From Cunninghamia lanceolata (lineage: Eukaryota; Streptophyta; Pinopsida; Cupressales; Cupressaceae), in contig BSBN01000047.1 in assembly GCA_027924645.1 (NCBI GenBank), forward strand, positions 1,364,001-1,428,000: a DNA stretch of 64,000 bases. The letters run 5' to 3'. A program made the position numbers and the translations under genes. Positions 37,130 through 50,369 of the stretch are shown here, piece by piece (the first letter of the stretch is position 1; every line of letters begins with the position of its first letter). The notes beneath the pieces are model-generated. The model was not told the origin of the DNA and ran no database searches. It saw nothing but the letters and a program-made list of their open reading frames with translations.

Positions 37130-37971
37130 TGCCTTTCATCAATCCCAGTATACTCCTATGGAGATTCTCTTTCCTCTCTTCTCCCTTGTACCCTATTATC
37201 ACTTATCTTAAAGGAATTCCACTCTTTGAAAGTCCCTATGGGTGGTGGATTCTTCAGCAGGTCACTATTAATGCTAAAATTCTGGCAGATAAACTCTAAT
37301 GCACCATCTTCCCTGTTGTCATCAGCTATTTGAGCCTTTGAATAGTGATTATGAAATTCCATGTATTCTTTATGGAACTTTGGGTCCACTTTCCTGTGCT
37401 CGTGGGGCCAAAATTCGGTTAGCTTAACATCAGATCTGTAGACTATAGCTGATCCCTTATCTATGATTTTCATAAACCTGTTAATAGGAATTTCTATTGT
37501 TGTTGTTACCTGTTCACAAATAGAAGAAAATGTGATCCATTTAAATGACTCTGTAAGAACTCTCTCCTTTCCTTGATATATCTCTTCATTTCTGGCCTTC
37601 CATAGGAACCACAAAATATTAGTAGATAGAATAAGCCAAAACAAATTAGATTTGACATTCAATTTATTCACATAGCCACAAACGATTTCCTACCTGCACA
37701 AACTATTATTTAAAGACCAATTTTCAAAAGTACTCATAAACATATCCCAAATATTACTAGCAAACTTACACTCACAAAATATATGATGACAAGTTTCAAG
37801 CTATACAAAAGGAACATAGTCTATTATCAAATCCTACAGCAAGTTTTTTAAGGATAAACAATCATCTAAAGCAGGATTTTTTAAGTTCAAGATGTTTAGA
37901 CCAAATGACTTTAAAGGCTTTAGACAACATATTGTGTTATGTTTTGACATTCCAAGAATAGTTAATGCGTT
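37130..37971 (-). pseudogene. LINE ORF2 C-terminus (zf-RVT knuckle and tail)
   Basis: Minus frames give the CHHIFCECKFASNIWD block near 37745-37800, the zf-RVT-like cysteine/histidine element at the end of plant L1 ORF2. A LWKARNEEIYQG-type segment follows, then an open frame of 171 codons (37671-37156) forming the C-terminal tail. The rest of ORF2 lies across the LTR insert, from 40766 upward. The tail is unusually long after the knuckle for an L1 ORF2, and I do not recognise a domain in it. Confidence 0.65.
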
Positions 37972-37976
37972 CAAAT

Positions 37977-40760
37977 TGTTGGAGTACTTAGTAACACTGA
38001 GAGGGGGGCGTGAATCAGTGTTACAGAGAACTAGATAAATTTTTACACTTGCATTTCAGGTTTAAACAAAGGTTTAGACAATAGATGTAAATGCTGACTC
38101 GAATGCATGTATCAGAGCATTACAGAGACAAGTAACCAAATTTCATGTGCATATGTGACTAATAGCATCATAATACAAATAGTAAATAAAACAAATGACA
38201 GATGGCACCATAACACAGATGTTTTAGGAGTGGAAACCCTCTGGGGTAGAAAACCACTCAATAAAAGTGCCTCACTGGCTTATGTAATAAACTTGCCTCA
38301 CTAGATACAATCATTGCCTCATTGGATTTTCAACATTACATCTCACTGACAATAGTGCCTCACTGTCTTTTCAACATTATCTCATTGACAATAGTGCCTC
38401 ACTGGGATACAACATTGCCTCGCTAGCTTACAACATTTAGAAGCATCAACTTCAAGGAGCACCAACCCCTAACACAACCTTGTAGGAGCACCCACTCTCT
38501 GCATACAGAAAGATAAATACAAATACAGAGGGTTACTTTGTTTCACTTCATAACAATATTCATCAAATGACTTCAAAATGTTCCCCTTATTATACCAACA
38601 TATCAATGATAATACTATCAATCTTCTCCTTCAAAAACTCTTTACAAAAACACATATAAGATTCAAACAACCACAAACTTCTTCATACAAGTGTACCTCC
38701 AAGACTTCATATCACATTAAACAACACAAATACATATCCTTCTATAAAGAAACGCCTCTACCATTTTACCATGACAAATACATACAACTCTGTCAATCAA
38801 GCCTTCATAATCAATCAATACAATCGGTTAGCATTGTCTTCAAGAACAAAACAAAACTTAAGGCAAATATACATACCCTCTCATTATCTTTTACATTCTC
38901 TGTCTGTATTCTATCTCTCCTTTGCAGCATTCACCAAAACCTCTACAAGAAAACATGTTCTCTGACATCAAGCATAATCCTCTGTCATTCTGTGCATTGT
39001 CTTCTTTCCTTTTTCTCACAATTCATCATTACTTCTGTAATCTTAATCAATCTTCACTATCTCTTTGCTATTATAACATTTCCATTTCACTGTGTATTTT
39101 TTCATACACCAGTATCTTGAGTTTCTCAATTATATATAAGCCCATATCACAAAATGCAAAACTGCCATACGTGGTAGTTCTCGAAACTTTACAAAGACAA
39201 CTTACAAATCTTAACAGAAGACAAAATCCCAACCGTCACAACATTCTCAACGTTCTCACAAACCTCTTTGTGCCATGATGGAGCCTCCAATAGTCAAACC
39301 CTATAATTGTTGTGATATAATCCAAACTTCAACTTTGTGAAATGCAAATGCCCAACTTTCATTTCATTTCCCTCTTTTACTTTGTTCCCTGCTGTCCTAG
39401 TAACCCTAATGGGGCTGGTGAAGACCAATGGACAAAAACAAACACCTTTTACCTCTTTGAAAGAGTTATAACATGTCCAGCAGGTAAACTCACTTAGAGA
39501 CCCGATGAAATATCTCTTAATATTAGAAAAGTATGTATTTGATACTAATGAAGCCCTTCAAAAACTTATAAATGTGTGGCTTTCAAAACATGATAATAAT
39601 ATCAAAAATGTCCTTCACGAGATGAGAGAATCCTCATGCACCTTAAAAACAATAATGAAGCTTGAAAGCTTTTAGTGATCTCAATGAATATGATATGATG
39701 AAGGCTTTTAGAAGAGTAATCATGAAGAGATCCGTATACCCAAGTAGCATGAAGTTGTGTCACAAGAAGAGGCAAACACGGTGTATCAACATCAAATGAT
39801 AGAGGTATATCATGTAGGCCAAACATACTGACATCATATAAGGCATGAAGAGCCACTAAAATAAGCAAGACATACAAATGTCACTGTGCCACAGTTAAAT
39901 ACCAAATGCCACTGTCCAGAAGTACAAATGCCACTAGCAATACAAGTGCCACTGCCACTGAATAACATCACACAGAACTAAGCATGGGCCAAAGAACATA
40001 ATCACTGTATTTCCAACTGAGTCAACCAAGACCAAGCTCCATGTTTGACATCACTGCCTGTGTATGCCTTTATAATCCTTCTAATGCAAAGTCCATGCCA
40101 ACCAAAACTTGTGCCTCATTTCAACTATATCATAAGCCAAACTATCACAAGAATCCATGTGTTGTCATATTGCATAAACAACTGATAATGTCATACCATC
40201 AACACATCTGTCATAGGTATGGGAAAGTGATAGTATATCAACATGTTATGAGCTCACAACTAAGACAAGTGATATCATGACACCATAGCAACATGAGATA
40301 CCAATGTGAAACAAAATGTAATCAAAGAACCATATCAATATCAACTAAGCAAATTCAACTGATTGAGATCATGAACCATCATATGATGTTACCATGCCAA
40401 GTGATATGTGTCAACTACATGAGCCACCTGTAGGAATTAAAGCCAAAAATTGTTGTCCTGTAAAGTATGAATCACCTTTGTATATCAACTGCCATGATAA
40501 TGATAAGCAACTGAGGACATATCACCACAATGTGTATTTGTCAACATCATATATTCCAATCAACAATATATGCTAGTAATGATGATACCATCATAAGACC
40601 AAGAGCAGGAGTAAACACCATTCAACCAAATGCCAATTGTCATGATACAGATATTGACACTATTTATGTCAAGGTACCATATCCAACTAAGAGAGATTGT
40701 GTCTTTGACATCAAGGACAACAACTGAGGGCAATATAAATACCACTTGGGACTCCATAAT
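37977..40760 (-). mobile_element. Long solo LTR H (about 2.8 kb) inside the LINE
   Basis: Related over its length to solo LTR G (26015-28662). The left edge is TGTTGGAGTACTTAG at 37977. CAAAT flanks both sides (37972-37976 and 40761-40765), which sets the right border at 40760, although the homology with G weakens after about 40722. It contains the TGCCTCACTGG repeat array (38266-38420) and no ORF with family resemblance. The LINE ORF2 homology is interrupted here. Confidence 0.75.
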
Positions 40761-41713
40761 CAAATTTTACAATTTCTTAGAAATCATTTTTAAGAAAACT
40801 ATGTCATCCACCCACCTAACTCTGTCAAAATTTTCACCTTCCTCAAAATATAACTTAGTCTTATCTCCCTTAAGAGCCTTACATAGTACAACATAAGTTT
40901 TTCTATGTGAATCTGGCACATCATATTCAATTTGAATTTGTGTCCAAATTTTTAATGAACTATTACTAATTTGATGTCTTTGAATCTAGAAATACCCCAT
41001 TTATTCCACTCTTTAGCTGAGCACCCCTATAATAAGGCAAGAAACTTATCATTATATTTTAGGTTCCACCATATAGATCTATCTCCTTGTAAAGTTTGAC
41101 TGTTAGAGTTAATCACGTCTTTATTCCCAATTTCAGGCTTCATAAATTCCCAAGCTTTCCATATAGTAAGAAATATAACAGATCCCGAGTATTTGACAAT
41201 GAATTCTCCTAAAATACAGTCATTCAAGTTTAATATTTTCCAATCCTTCACTCTTTTTATTATTGCATTGTATATATTATTTCTCACTAGAATTTTCCAA
41301 TGCACATCTCCTACCAAAGCATTAGCAATCTATTTTGCAACCAATGTTACACCTTGGATCTTTAAGTCTTTTAGACCTAACCCTCCTTTATCTTTACTCA
41401 AACAATAGAAGTCCCAAGATACAACATGCCTTTTTTTCCTTCTTTTCCCATTAGACCAAAGAAAATATCTAATTTTTTTTTAATATTGTTTATTTGATAA
41501 CTAGCAAACAAACCACATTGAGGCATAATAGCTGGAGTATGTTGATAAATATTTTTGACAAACCTGCATTCTTCTAGCTAAGGATAAGTACTAATTATTC
41601 CAGCTTCCCAGTTTTTTATCTATCTTATCATGTATCCAATCTCACATTTTCTTCAAGGAAGGATTCACAAAAAAGGGTATGCCAAGAAATCTTACCTATT
41701 TGTTAGCATCCCC

Positions 41714-42994
41714 TCATTGCCATCTATTAGGAACAAACCAGTCAGGAGGAATATCATTCCAACTCAATAAAACAGATTTGGAAAAGGAAATTTTTGCTCT
41801 AGAAGCCTGACAAAAAATGTCAAGTCTTTGTTCCATATTCCTTAAATTATCTTTTTCAAGTACTGGATATAATGAAGTATCATCTACAAATTGCATGTTC
41901 AACAGAGAATCATTATTTAGGAGAAGGATACCTTTAACATTCCCTTCCAAGAGGTTTGTTCTCAAAAAATAGAATAGGGCTTCAGATGCTATAACAAACA
42001 TGAATGGGGCCAAGGAATAACCCTGTCTAATAGATCTTCCCATGATGGAGTATGTTAGAGACCCATTAGCCTCTATTTGAATAGAGGCATATTGAAATAA
42101 TATTTTAACCATACTGCAATAGTGTTGAGGAAAACAAAGAGCTTCCATCATCATTAGTACAAAAGACCATTCAATCCCATCATAAGCTTTTTCAAAATTA
42201 ATCAAAAGAATACCTGTGTTTTGCCCCATGTCTTTGGCCCAGCTTAAGGCCTCCCAACTAGTAATTAGGTTCTCAAGAATGTATCTCCCTTTTATAAACC
42301 CAATCTGTATAAGGTTTATAATAAGGGGTAGAATTTCTGACAGTCTCATAGCAAGGATTTTTGCAATTATTTTATAAGAAACATTCAATAATGTAATTGG
42401 CCTCCAATTCTTCTTGTTATATTTATCTCCATCTTCAGGAAAAATTTTAATAACTCTTTTGTTTATATCTTCCCCAAGATTTCCTTTAATTATAGATTCT
42501 TGATAAAAATCAAACAAGTCATCTATGATCCATTCTAGGTTAGCCTTATAGAACTCTACTGGCATACCATCTAATCCTGGTGAATTCCCATTATCCATAG
42601 AGAGAATAGCTTTTTTAATTTTCTCCTTAGAGATTTTCTGGTTTAATCTCTGACTCATATTTGAGTTTATTCTCTTCGGGCAAGCTCTTTGGTAGAAGTC
42701 TTGAGCAGCTTTACATTCTCTAGTGCCATCTTCTGCTTTAAAAAGATTACTATAGAAATTTCTAAAAATTTCCTTTGTATCTCTGTTATCCTTATAACAT
42801 ACATCATCCTCAATTATAGGACCAACAGCTTCCCTGGCATTCTTAGCTTTCAGTAGATTAAAGAAATACTTAGTTCCCCTATCACCCTCCTTTAGCCAAT
42901 TAATTCTGGCTCTAATCTTGGCTCCCTTATTTCTGATAGTTTGAAGCTTTCTTAGCTTATGTTTAATTTCTCCCAGTTTCTGAATCTTATCCAT
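41714..42994 (-). pseudogene. LINE ORF2 reverse transcriptase
   Basis: The longest LINE frame (426 codons, open). It starts with the helical region after the endonuclease (RARINWLKEGDRGTKYFFNL). It then shows the L1 RT blocks: SPGLDGMPVEFYK, NWRPITLLNVSYKIIAKILA, GFIKGRYILENL, FEKAYDGIEWSF, the RQGYSLAPFMF block and the catalytic FVDDTSLY (the usual FADD/YADD, near 41885). RT copies the LINE RNA at the nicked target. The catalytic aspartates are intact although neighbouring parts of ORF2 are frame-shifted. Confidence 0.92.
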
Positions 42995-43199
42995 GTCATT
43001 GAAATGATTCTACACATTTTCTTCGGGAAACAAGTATTCTTCATGGAGTAAGGATTCTTCTTTTCTTTGGTCCATTGCATGATTCTTCTCCACTGTCTGG
43101 TAGAACATCTTAAAATTTTCTTGAAAATTATTCTAGTAGTGACTTCTATCAAAATGGGAGGAAATGTCATTCAGAATTAATCTAGGCCTCTTAAGTTCT

Positions 43200-44030
43200 C
43201 CATCTAGGCAATCTTGGTCTTGGAGAAGACTTGTATTTAGTTTGAATATATTGTCTTTCCTAATCACAACTTCCTCATGATCTTTCCACATAATATGGGT
43301 ACCAATAGGATGACGATCAGATAGTGTTGAGGGGAGAACCCTAACACCATTAGATCCTTTTATTCCTTGAAAATAAAAAGTGTTCTTGTTGGCATAAAAT
43401 CTGTCAAGCCTGTGATAGATTCTTTTATTATAGTTTTGGCTATTGCACCACGTATATCATAAGCTTTTACTATCTTTTTTCTTACCCTCTAGGGGATCAA
43501 AAATCTTTAGAATACTCTTCATCTTATACCAAAAAAATTGTTCATTACCTTTCCAATCCCAAATGTTCCCTCCTACTTTGTCTTCTTTTTGCTCAATCAT
43601 GTTAAAGTCCACTCCCAAAATCCAAGGGATTCTGGGTAACTTAGAAGTTAACCATTTCCAAATTTCAAGCATGTCCCTATAATCATTGGGAGCATAAATT
43701 GTACATATTCTAGAAATTTGAGGTTAGCTTTTTGCATAATAACCCATAAACATCTATTACAAGGAGAACAACCATTCTAGACTATATATTTAGCCCATTT
43801 ATTGTTTACCATTATTGTAATTCCCCCTTTACCTTTCTCATGATTGGAAAAGAAGCAGTTAGCTTCCCTCCAAATAAATTTCAAGTTGTTCTCCAAGAGA
43901 AATCATGTACAGCCTTAATCTCTTGTAGAAGCAAAAAGTCCATATGCTTGTTTTTGTTACAAAAGTCTCTTACTATATATTTTCTATTTGGGGATTTTAG
44001 TCCCCTTATGTTTCAGCAGTAACAATTCAT
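43200..44030 (-). pseudogene. LINE ORF2 endonuclease domain (broken)
   Basis: Minus frames from about 44030 give the L1-type apurinic-like endonuclease: CWNIRGLKSPNRK, the LLQEIKA block with the catalytic glutamate, and later the WILGVDFNMIEQ block (near 43600), equivalent to the GDFN motif. Frameshifts and stops separate these. The domain nicks target DNA in active L1 elements. Confidence 0.8.
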
Positions 44031-44149
44031 TCTCAGGGGTCTTTTGGGTTAGGTCAAATTTTGCACTCTTATACAACCTTTCAAAACAACTGGGCAATTT
44101 GTCCCCTTTTCTTTTTTACCAAATTTGATCATGCTTCCTCTTCTACTTA

Positions 44150-45903
44150 TGTATTTCCTTTTTTTGTTATCCTCTTGTTTATTTGTAATTGAGTCCCTTC
44201 CAGATACTTACAATTCATCACTACATTCCTCTTGGTTCTTGTACCATACTATTTCACTATAGTTCTTATCTAATTCAATTGTTTCCCCCTCAAGATATGT
44301 TATATCAAGTATATTAGATAGCCTTGCTATGTTTTCCTTTTCCCTTTTTTTCTTTTCTAGAATTTGAGCCTTGAACTTGTCAAAGACCAGCTCCCATGCA
44401 TTTTTTTTACGCCCTAGAAGGTTATTATCATTAATAATAATTTGTTTCAGGCAACCATCTTTTTCTTTTGTAGAACATATACTCAATGAAACTCTATTAT
44501 TGTTCTCAACCACTAAGGTCTGATCATTAGTGCAAATCACATTCTTCTCTAAGTTAATGTTCCCTTTTAGGGCACCTTGGGACTCAATAGGGCTCTCAAC
44601 TTGTTCACATTTTTTTATATTCATTGTGTCCTCTATTAAATCATTACCATTCTCTATTAAAACCAACGGGGTGTCAGTGATATTTTCTAAGCCCAAGATC
44701 TTAGAATGAGTATCCAAACTTAGAGAAGAATCTGAAGCCCTTTTATTAAAGATTTCAAAAGTTTCTACAAATGCAGAGTTACTTTCAAGTGTTCCGGGGA
44801 GTTCACCTTCCTCAAGACTTAACCCACTTTTTTTTTTTCAAGATTATTGAGCGAAGCATCTTGTCTATCCCACACAACCCTGGAACCCGTTACCCCTTCT
44901 AAACAAACCTCTAGTTCATCAACTTTAACTCTGTCTAGAGAATCATTTTTATTCCCCAATTGTTCATCTCTGGATAAAACTAGATTCTCCATAGGTTTAC
45001 TGGCATCCTTCTTTTTTTCCATAACATCCTCAAGACCCTTTTTATCCTATTTTTTTATAATAGGATAGCTTTTATTTTGGTGCCCGTCTGATTTACATAG
45101 GAAGCACACATTGAGCCCCCTAGCGCTTCAATTTCGCACACAAAGGATCTAACCAAAAACTCTATTTCAATTTTTTCAGGAATAAAAATGTCAGTATTAA
45201 TGGAAATTAATACCCTTGTGTCCATATGAGGAAGAGTGCTCCTTGAGTCCTCAATTTTGAGGGTATTATCTAGGGGCTTCAAAATATGAGGCAAGAAGAC
45301 CCATAGTTGTTCCAACACTTTCTTAATATTGAACCATCTAGGGGTAGAACATAAGATAATTTCTTCCTTAGAGGTATCAGGTGCCCAAGAATGGGCCCTA
45401 AACATAGTTTGCCCAATGTTCCAGAATCCTTTTTCTACCATTTTTTTTGCATCGTATGGTTTTTAAAGAAGATTATAAATAAACCTTTTTGCATCATTCT
45501 ACAAAATGAGACTTGGGTACCAAGTTTTCTTCCCCATACTGATGATAACTAGTTATCAAAAAAAAAATTAGCAGGTAGTTTGTCCATATTGAAGCACACC
45601 AAAAAGATCGCAATGTATTTCAATCCGTTTTCCTCATTTTTTTATCTCCACGACCATCTCTTCATTAGGGCTAAGGCATAAGGACAAGGAATGGGGAGAG
45701 CACTTACCTTGTTCCTTTTGGCCTCTCTCTCCCTTGCTTCCGCCTTTGTTGGAGACTCCATAGTTGGCTCCGACACCATGTTTGACCTCGAAGCCCACAT
45801 TTTTTGGCAGAGCTTCGGCATTATCCATTTGGAGCACTTCTCTGTAAGATTTTTCCTTGAAATTCCCTTTTGCTCTTTCCTCAACCTCATAGTTGTCTTT
45901 CAT
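44150..45903 (-). pseudogene. LINE ORF1 (RNA-binding, Gag-like; broken)
   Basis: From ATG 45903 the minus strand gives a Lys/Glu-rich start. A frame at 45441-45055 (PRWFNIKKVLEQLWVFLPH and IEALGGSMC) resembles the plant L1 ORF1 DUF4283-type domain, and a single C..C...H-type knuckle (VCFLCKSDGHQNK) lies near 45080. A long polar tail (about 45020-44208) precedes ORF2. Several frameshifts disrupt it. Confidence 0.7.
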
Positions 45904-46288
45904 AACTCCTCACGGCTGAGCAATTACTGCCCTGGCCGGAGGGTATACAGAGCCCCAAGTGGCACAAAACATGGTAACTTCTCCTGCACCACAGAAAAAG
46001 GTGCACAAGAGGCAGGGTAGAAAACAGGCAACAAAAACATTCAAAAATTTGAAAAAAAACTACAACACTATAATCTTGTGACCCTAGGGTAAAATAAACA
46101 AAGACAACTAATCTCATGAAACATACAACAATGGAAAAGCACGAAATGAGAGAGAAACCAGTGAAGGAGAGGATTCAAATGGGAAGATCATGGAGGGTTT
46201 CACACAAAACCATCGATCAACCTCAGAGCCCTCATCTTGCAATCATCTCCAAAATCGTCTCCAAAATTAATTTTGGGGAATTAATTCC

Positions 46289-46730
46289 TAATCTACTTTT
46301 GGGTAAAATGGGCACAACTATAACATATAGACCCCACCATGACTATGCTAGAGTCCTTTTACTGCACTCATGAAAGTACATATATAGAAAAGGAAAGGCA
46401 AACTGCCCCTAATGTTTCTCTCAATGAAGGAAAATAACGGTAGCTATAAATGTTATATAAACATCATATAAGCACAAGTAAGATGTAAGGTATAAGTATG
46501 ATAAGGATCACAAACATATAAGAGATGCCATGTCAAGAGGTTCATGTGTCTAGTCATTGCATCTACATTTTGCATACATCCCAAGCCGAAACACTACAAA
46601 AACCTCCTTCCCATATGATTTCGATGGATATCTAGATTTTATTTCAAGGCTACAATTGATGGCATAGGGCGTAAGCATGCTTGGCAAAGGTTGTGGAATT
46701 TAGCATTTCATCTAAAGATTGCATTTGTTT
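46289..46730 (-). mobile_element. Unit X, copy B, right part
   Basis: Continues copy B after the LINE, matching copy A (25810-26014, 28663-28764 and 29687-29815) and copy D (57590-57800). It is uninterrupted at both positions where copy A has solo LTRs G and F. No recognised coding. Confidence 0.75.
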
Positions 46731-46977
46731 GAAAGTTTTTAAAGCTTTTAGTGATGGCACTTGTAGATCTTTTTAGCACAATTTACTTTCAGCCTAATAG
46801 CCAAGCCATAGGTAGGAGAGCCTTGCAAGTGCTATTGAAACTCTTACCATTCCCATGATTCTTCTTGTAGCATCAAAACTCACTCGATAATTCATTCCAA
46901 GGCCATTCCATATATCATTTCTAATGAGACCAAAGCTTTCAATATTTCTATATCCCTCAAGATAAGCACTTGTCATA
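46731..46977 (-). other. Junction between copies B and C, with an open minus frame
   Basis: A 71-codon open minus frame (46794-47009) overlaps the start of copy C (NECYDDSIVIMTSAYLEGYR start). I do not recognise it. It may be a further exon of the gene carried by unit X, lost from copies A and B. Confidence 0.3.
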
Positions 46978-48788
46978 ATCACAATTGAATCGTCATAACA
47001 TTCATTCATCTCTTTTTGTTCATTGTTAAAATACTTTTATATGGTGTGTGGGATCTCATGAATGAGATCCATAGCTCGATGGATGTCCTCAAATGAATGA
47101 GCAAATAGATAATCTTGTGTGGTGATCACCAGATGTTTAATGCCTTGTTCCTAATACATGGAGGTAGAAGCCAATGTCTCATATGTCTAATTTAGTGTAA
47201 TGACACCTCCTACAACGGTTATTCTTAAATATCATCCACTTCAATAGTCAAAGGTCAATTTTGGCCAGTAAAAATAGGACAAATATTTACCCCTTTTTGT
47301 TGTGAATGAGATGTAAAATTGCTATGGACTATTTGACCATTAAAGTAGATGATATTTAAGTAGAGTGTCCCACACCAAACTCCTTCAAGTATTGAACATC
47401 TTTTAAAAAATGAAACAACACCTAATACGAGATATTAATCACCCCTGTCCCACCTTCAAAACTCTGCTTGAAGCTTGTTTTGAACAACATTATACAAAAA
47501 TCTTGGATAAAAGAGGATAAGAACCCCTGTCAATTGTAAACTCTGAATCACCATAGGTTGCAGTGGTAACAAAGGTAGCATTCCTACATGTGCTCAAATT
47601 TACATGTGTGGAAGAGACATTGTTTGATGTGCTGTAGCCTTTTGAGCCATTTCTACCGGCAGATGAGTAATTGGAATTTATCATATTAGTTAGACCATCA
47701 CAATCATCCATAGGACCCGTCATCTCACGATAGTACCTCTAATAGTAGAAAGAATAGGTTGCATTGAAGATAATAAGTCGCTATCTGAATTACTACCCAA
47801 ACCATGATGTTTATTTCCAGATAATGAAGCATCTTTATGATGTTTATTTCCAAATAATGTTCATTGCTTTCTTCTTCTCCATCTCTTGAACGGTTGTGAG
47901 GTTCGCACATTGAAAATTCACAGGGATCCTTGTTCCTAGGCCACATAATGTTGTTGCATTTGATGAAAGTTCACTAAGCTTAAAGGCATCAGATATAGAA
48001 CTTACGCAAGTCTCAAAAGATTCTAAAGGAACTCCCAGCTGAGCTGTCATATTCGCATACTGAGCTATAGAAATTCCAACCAAAGCATTCACATTGCAAC
48101 ATCTTCCTCTATCTTGCTCTAAACATGCAGAAACAACTTCTGTAAAATTCGAGTTGTTAAATTCAAGAGGGCAACCCGAGCCATCTGATCTTGATCACCT
48201 TCTTTCATTTTCTAACTACAAACTCCTTTAAAATACTATTGTGGATTTGAATCTAACATTGTGACTCCAGAGTCCAAATTGATTGGACAATTTAAATTTT
48301 GGTGAATTCAATAAAATTGTAGTTGAAAATCAATACGTTACCTGATGAAAATCACAAAGTGCAAAACACGATTCCTAAAAGGTGAACTACATTTAAATTT
48401 CACAACTTTGCTCGTTCCTGCATTATCTGACATCAAGTTGGCAAAAATAAGTTAAAATATCATCCTAAACCAACTATCAATCTTTCCAAGAAGCCTGTAT
48501 AGCATGCAACAACTTTGTGATCAATTGTTGAACTCTTAAATAATCATAAATTCACACTTGCAAATTAGTTGTAACTATAACTAGATTGAAATCTATACCA
48601 ATATTAGTCATGTCAGCACCTTTAACATCCTAGAAAACCTGTTCGCCATATTTTTGAGTGATTTTGTGACTTTGTAAAACTGCAAATTGTAGAAGAACCA
48701 AAGATGTCGAAATGTACCACAAAATGTTGTAGCTGTCAAATTGTATTGGAAAGCATATATTTTTGCCACTGAGATTTTTTTAAATTAT
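46978..48788 (-). mobile_element. Unit X, copy C, part left of E3
   Basis: Matches copy B from 32621 on, with a deletion (the counterpart of about 33510-34150 is missing near 47840). It contains the SPARK-like exon (48188-47865) and the unassigned Ser/Asn-rich frame (47830-47490). It ends at the E3 target duplication ATTAT (48784-48788) and resumes at 56258. Confidence 0.75.
47865..48188 (-). pseudogene. SPARK-like cysteine-rich fragment, copy C (best preserved)
   Basis: Open across the whole segment: GCPLEFNNSNF, VVSACLEQ, the RCCNVNALVGISIAQYANMT block, FETCVSSISDAFKLS, TTLCGLG, NFQCANLTTVQEMEK. Eight cysteines with the CP...AC...CC...C...C...C order and several N-x-S/T sequons fit an extracellular SPARK-type domain of a receptor-like kinase. 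It lacks the in-frame TGA seen before the CC pair in copies A and B. No kinase domain is present. Confidence 0.55.
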
Positions 48789-49969
48789 TGTGTTTGATAA
48801 TTTGAAACTACTATAAGAACCTACTAAGATACCACAAATACTCTAGAATCCCTACTCAAATTCAATATATCAATGAAACTAAGAAAAATGCAATAAACAT
48901 AGATTATACCTTTCCAAACTGATTTAACCCGTGAGTTCCATTGTTTCCTATCTTCTCAATGATCTTGTTGATCTAATAATATTGCTCTCAGAAATGTACT
49001 TCCTTGCTTTCCAAGATGACAAAGAGGAATGGAGTTGTGGATGAAAATGCAATGTGAAGGATTTCTACAATGCAACTAAGATGATGATAATGATTGATAT
49101 GAAGCCATGATATTGATATGATGCTAAATGATGTTGTGAAGCTAAATGATTGTGCAACAATGGAGATTATGAAACTAAATGTAAATGGGGAGCCAAAGGC
49201 ATGCTTGATTGCTTGATGGAATTTCTGTAGCATGTAAGAACTAAAGCTCATGTGATTGCAAAATGAGGGTGAGGAACCTACTTTTATAGGCGAAAGAGAG
49301 GTCCAATCCAAGTGTCAAAAGATCCACGGTGGAGAATGAATCATGTGATACATGTACGGTAGAGATTTGATTAGTTGGGATGAGAGAGATAAAAGGGTGA
49401 GATGTTCCTCCTACGATGACAAGGTGGAGAGAAAGGTGTGAGCAAGAGACCACCTGTCACAATGCTCTCAAAGACCAAAAGGCAAGGGTCAAAGGAGTCC
49501 TTCTTTGTAGGTTTGTTGGAAAGAATCTAGGAACTATGAGACATGTGTCTCTAAGTGTCCTTTGACTATGATGACATGGAAAGACCAAGCTCTTAAGAAT
49601 AGGGATGGTTAGAGGATAAATAGGACATGTGGGTGAGGATAATTATATAATTAAATATTAAAATATTCAATTATGTGTGCAACATGATGAGGTGTAAAGT
49701 GATGTGGAAATAATGTTGATTTATACAATTAAGACTTTATGATAGATCATTAAAATTTAAATAATTTAGAATTATTCAATTAAGGATGATTTAGAGGAAT
49801 TTGGATGATTTAATTAAATAAATTGATTTTTATTTAATTTTTGGAAGATTAAGATGAATGTGAATCAAATAAATAAATTAGGATATTTATTTATTGATAG
49901 AGAAAAAGGAATAAAATAAATATTAAGATATTTATTTAATTCGGCTCAAGCCATTTTTAGGTGTATACA
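48789..49969 (-). repeat. 3' LTR of E3
   Basis: Plus-strand ends TGTGTTTGATAATTTG and GGTGTATACA; similar to 55120-56257. Confidence 0.88.
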
Positions 49970-49983
49970 TTTTGCCCCTCTTT
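49970..49983 (-). other. E3 polypurine tract
   Basis: Minus-strand AAAGAGGGGCAAAA immediately precedes the LTR start TGTATACACC. Confidence 0.6.
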
Positions 49984-50262
49984 GAGACAATGTGTTTTAT
50001 CACATTGTTTCAAAGAATAAAAATTTTCTGAGTATGACACATGCCCCAGTTTGCCCCTAGTACAGGTTTAATAATGCTAGGATGCCCCCTCAGGAGATTG
50101 GTCTAGTTGGATTTGGCAAAAGGATAACAAACGATCTCACGATGAAGAAGAATTGACAACATGATATGCGGATGAAAAATTTAGATGATGGGGAATGAAA
50201 AATAGATAAAGAACATAACACTCATGCGCAAGGTCAAACACCTCCAGTTAGGGTTCATGCGG

Positions 50263-50271
50263 CTATAAATA
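50263..50271 (+). promoter_or_regulatory. TATA box of the PMD gene
   Basis: CTATAAATA, about 100 bases before the ATG at 50370 and lying in internal E3 DNA outside the LTR, suggests a dedicated plus-strand promoter. Confidence 0.5.
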
Positions 50272-50369
50272 AGAATGCGTGGTCTCAGCTCTAATCATTT
50301 GCACACTTGTCATTTGAGGAGAGATTATAGGGAGCTCTAGTTTATAGCAGAGCAAAGCAGTCAACGAAG

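Larger units (their letters stand above)
36847..46288 (-). mobile_element. L1-type LINE, near full length, interrupted by solo LTR H
   Basis: Minus-strand non-LTR retrotransposon, about 6.7 kb without the 2.8-kb LTR insert. It has a poly(A) tail (T run on the plus strand at 36843-36852), a 5' UTR (about 45905-46288), ORF1 (45903 to about 44150) and ORF2 with endonuclease, reverse transcriptase and a zf-RVT-like knuckle. The 12-bp direct repeats TAATCTACTTTT (36835-36846 and 46289-46300) are the target duplication, and copy D has the single site (57585 area). ORFs are frame-broken. Confidence 0.88.

Noticed and set aside
38578..39278. Plus-strand frames of up to 180 codons in solo LTR H
   Set aside because: Not conserved as open frames in the related LTR G, low-complexity Ser/His/Thr/Phe composition, no domain.
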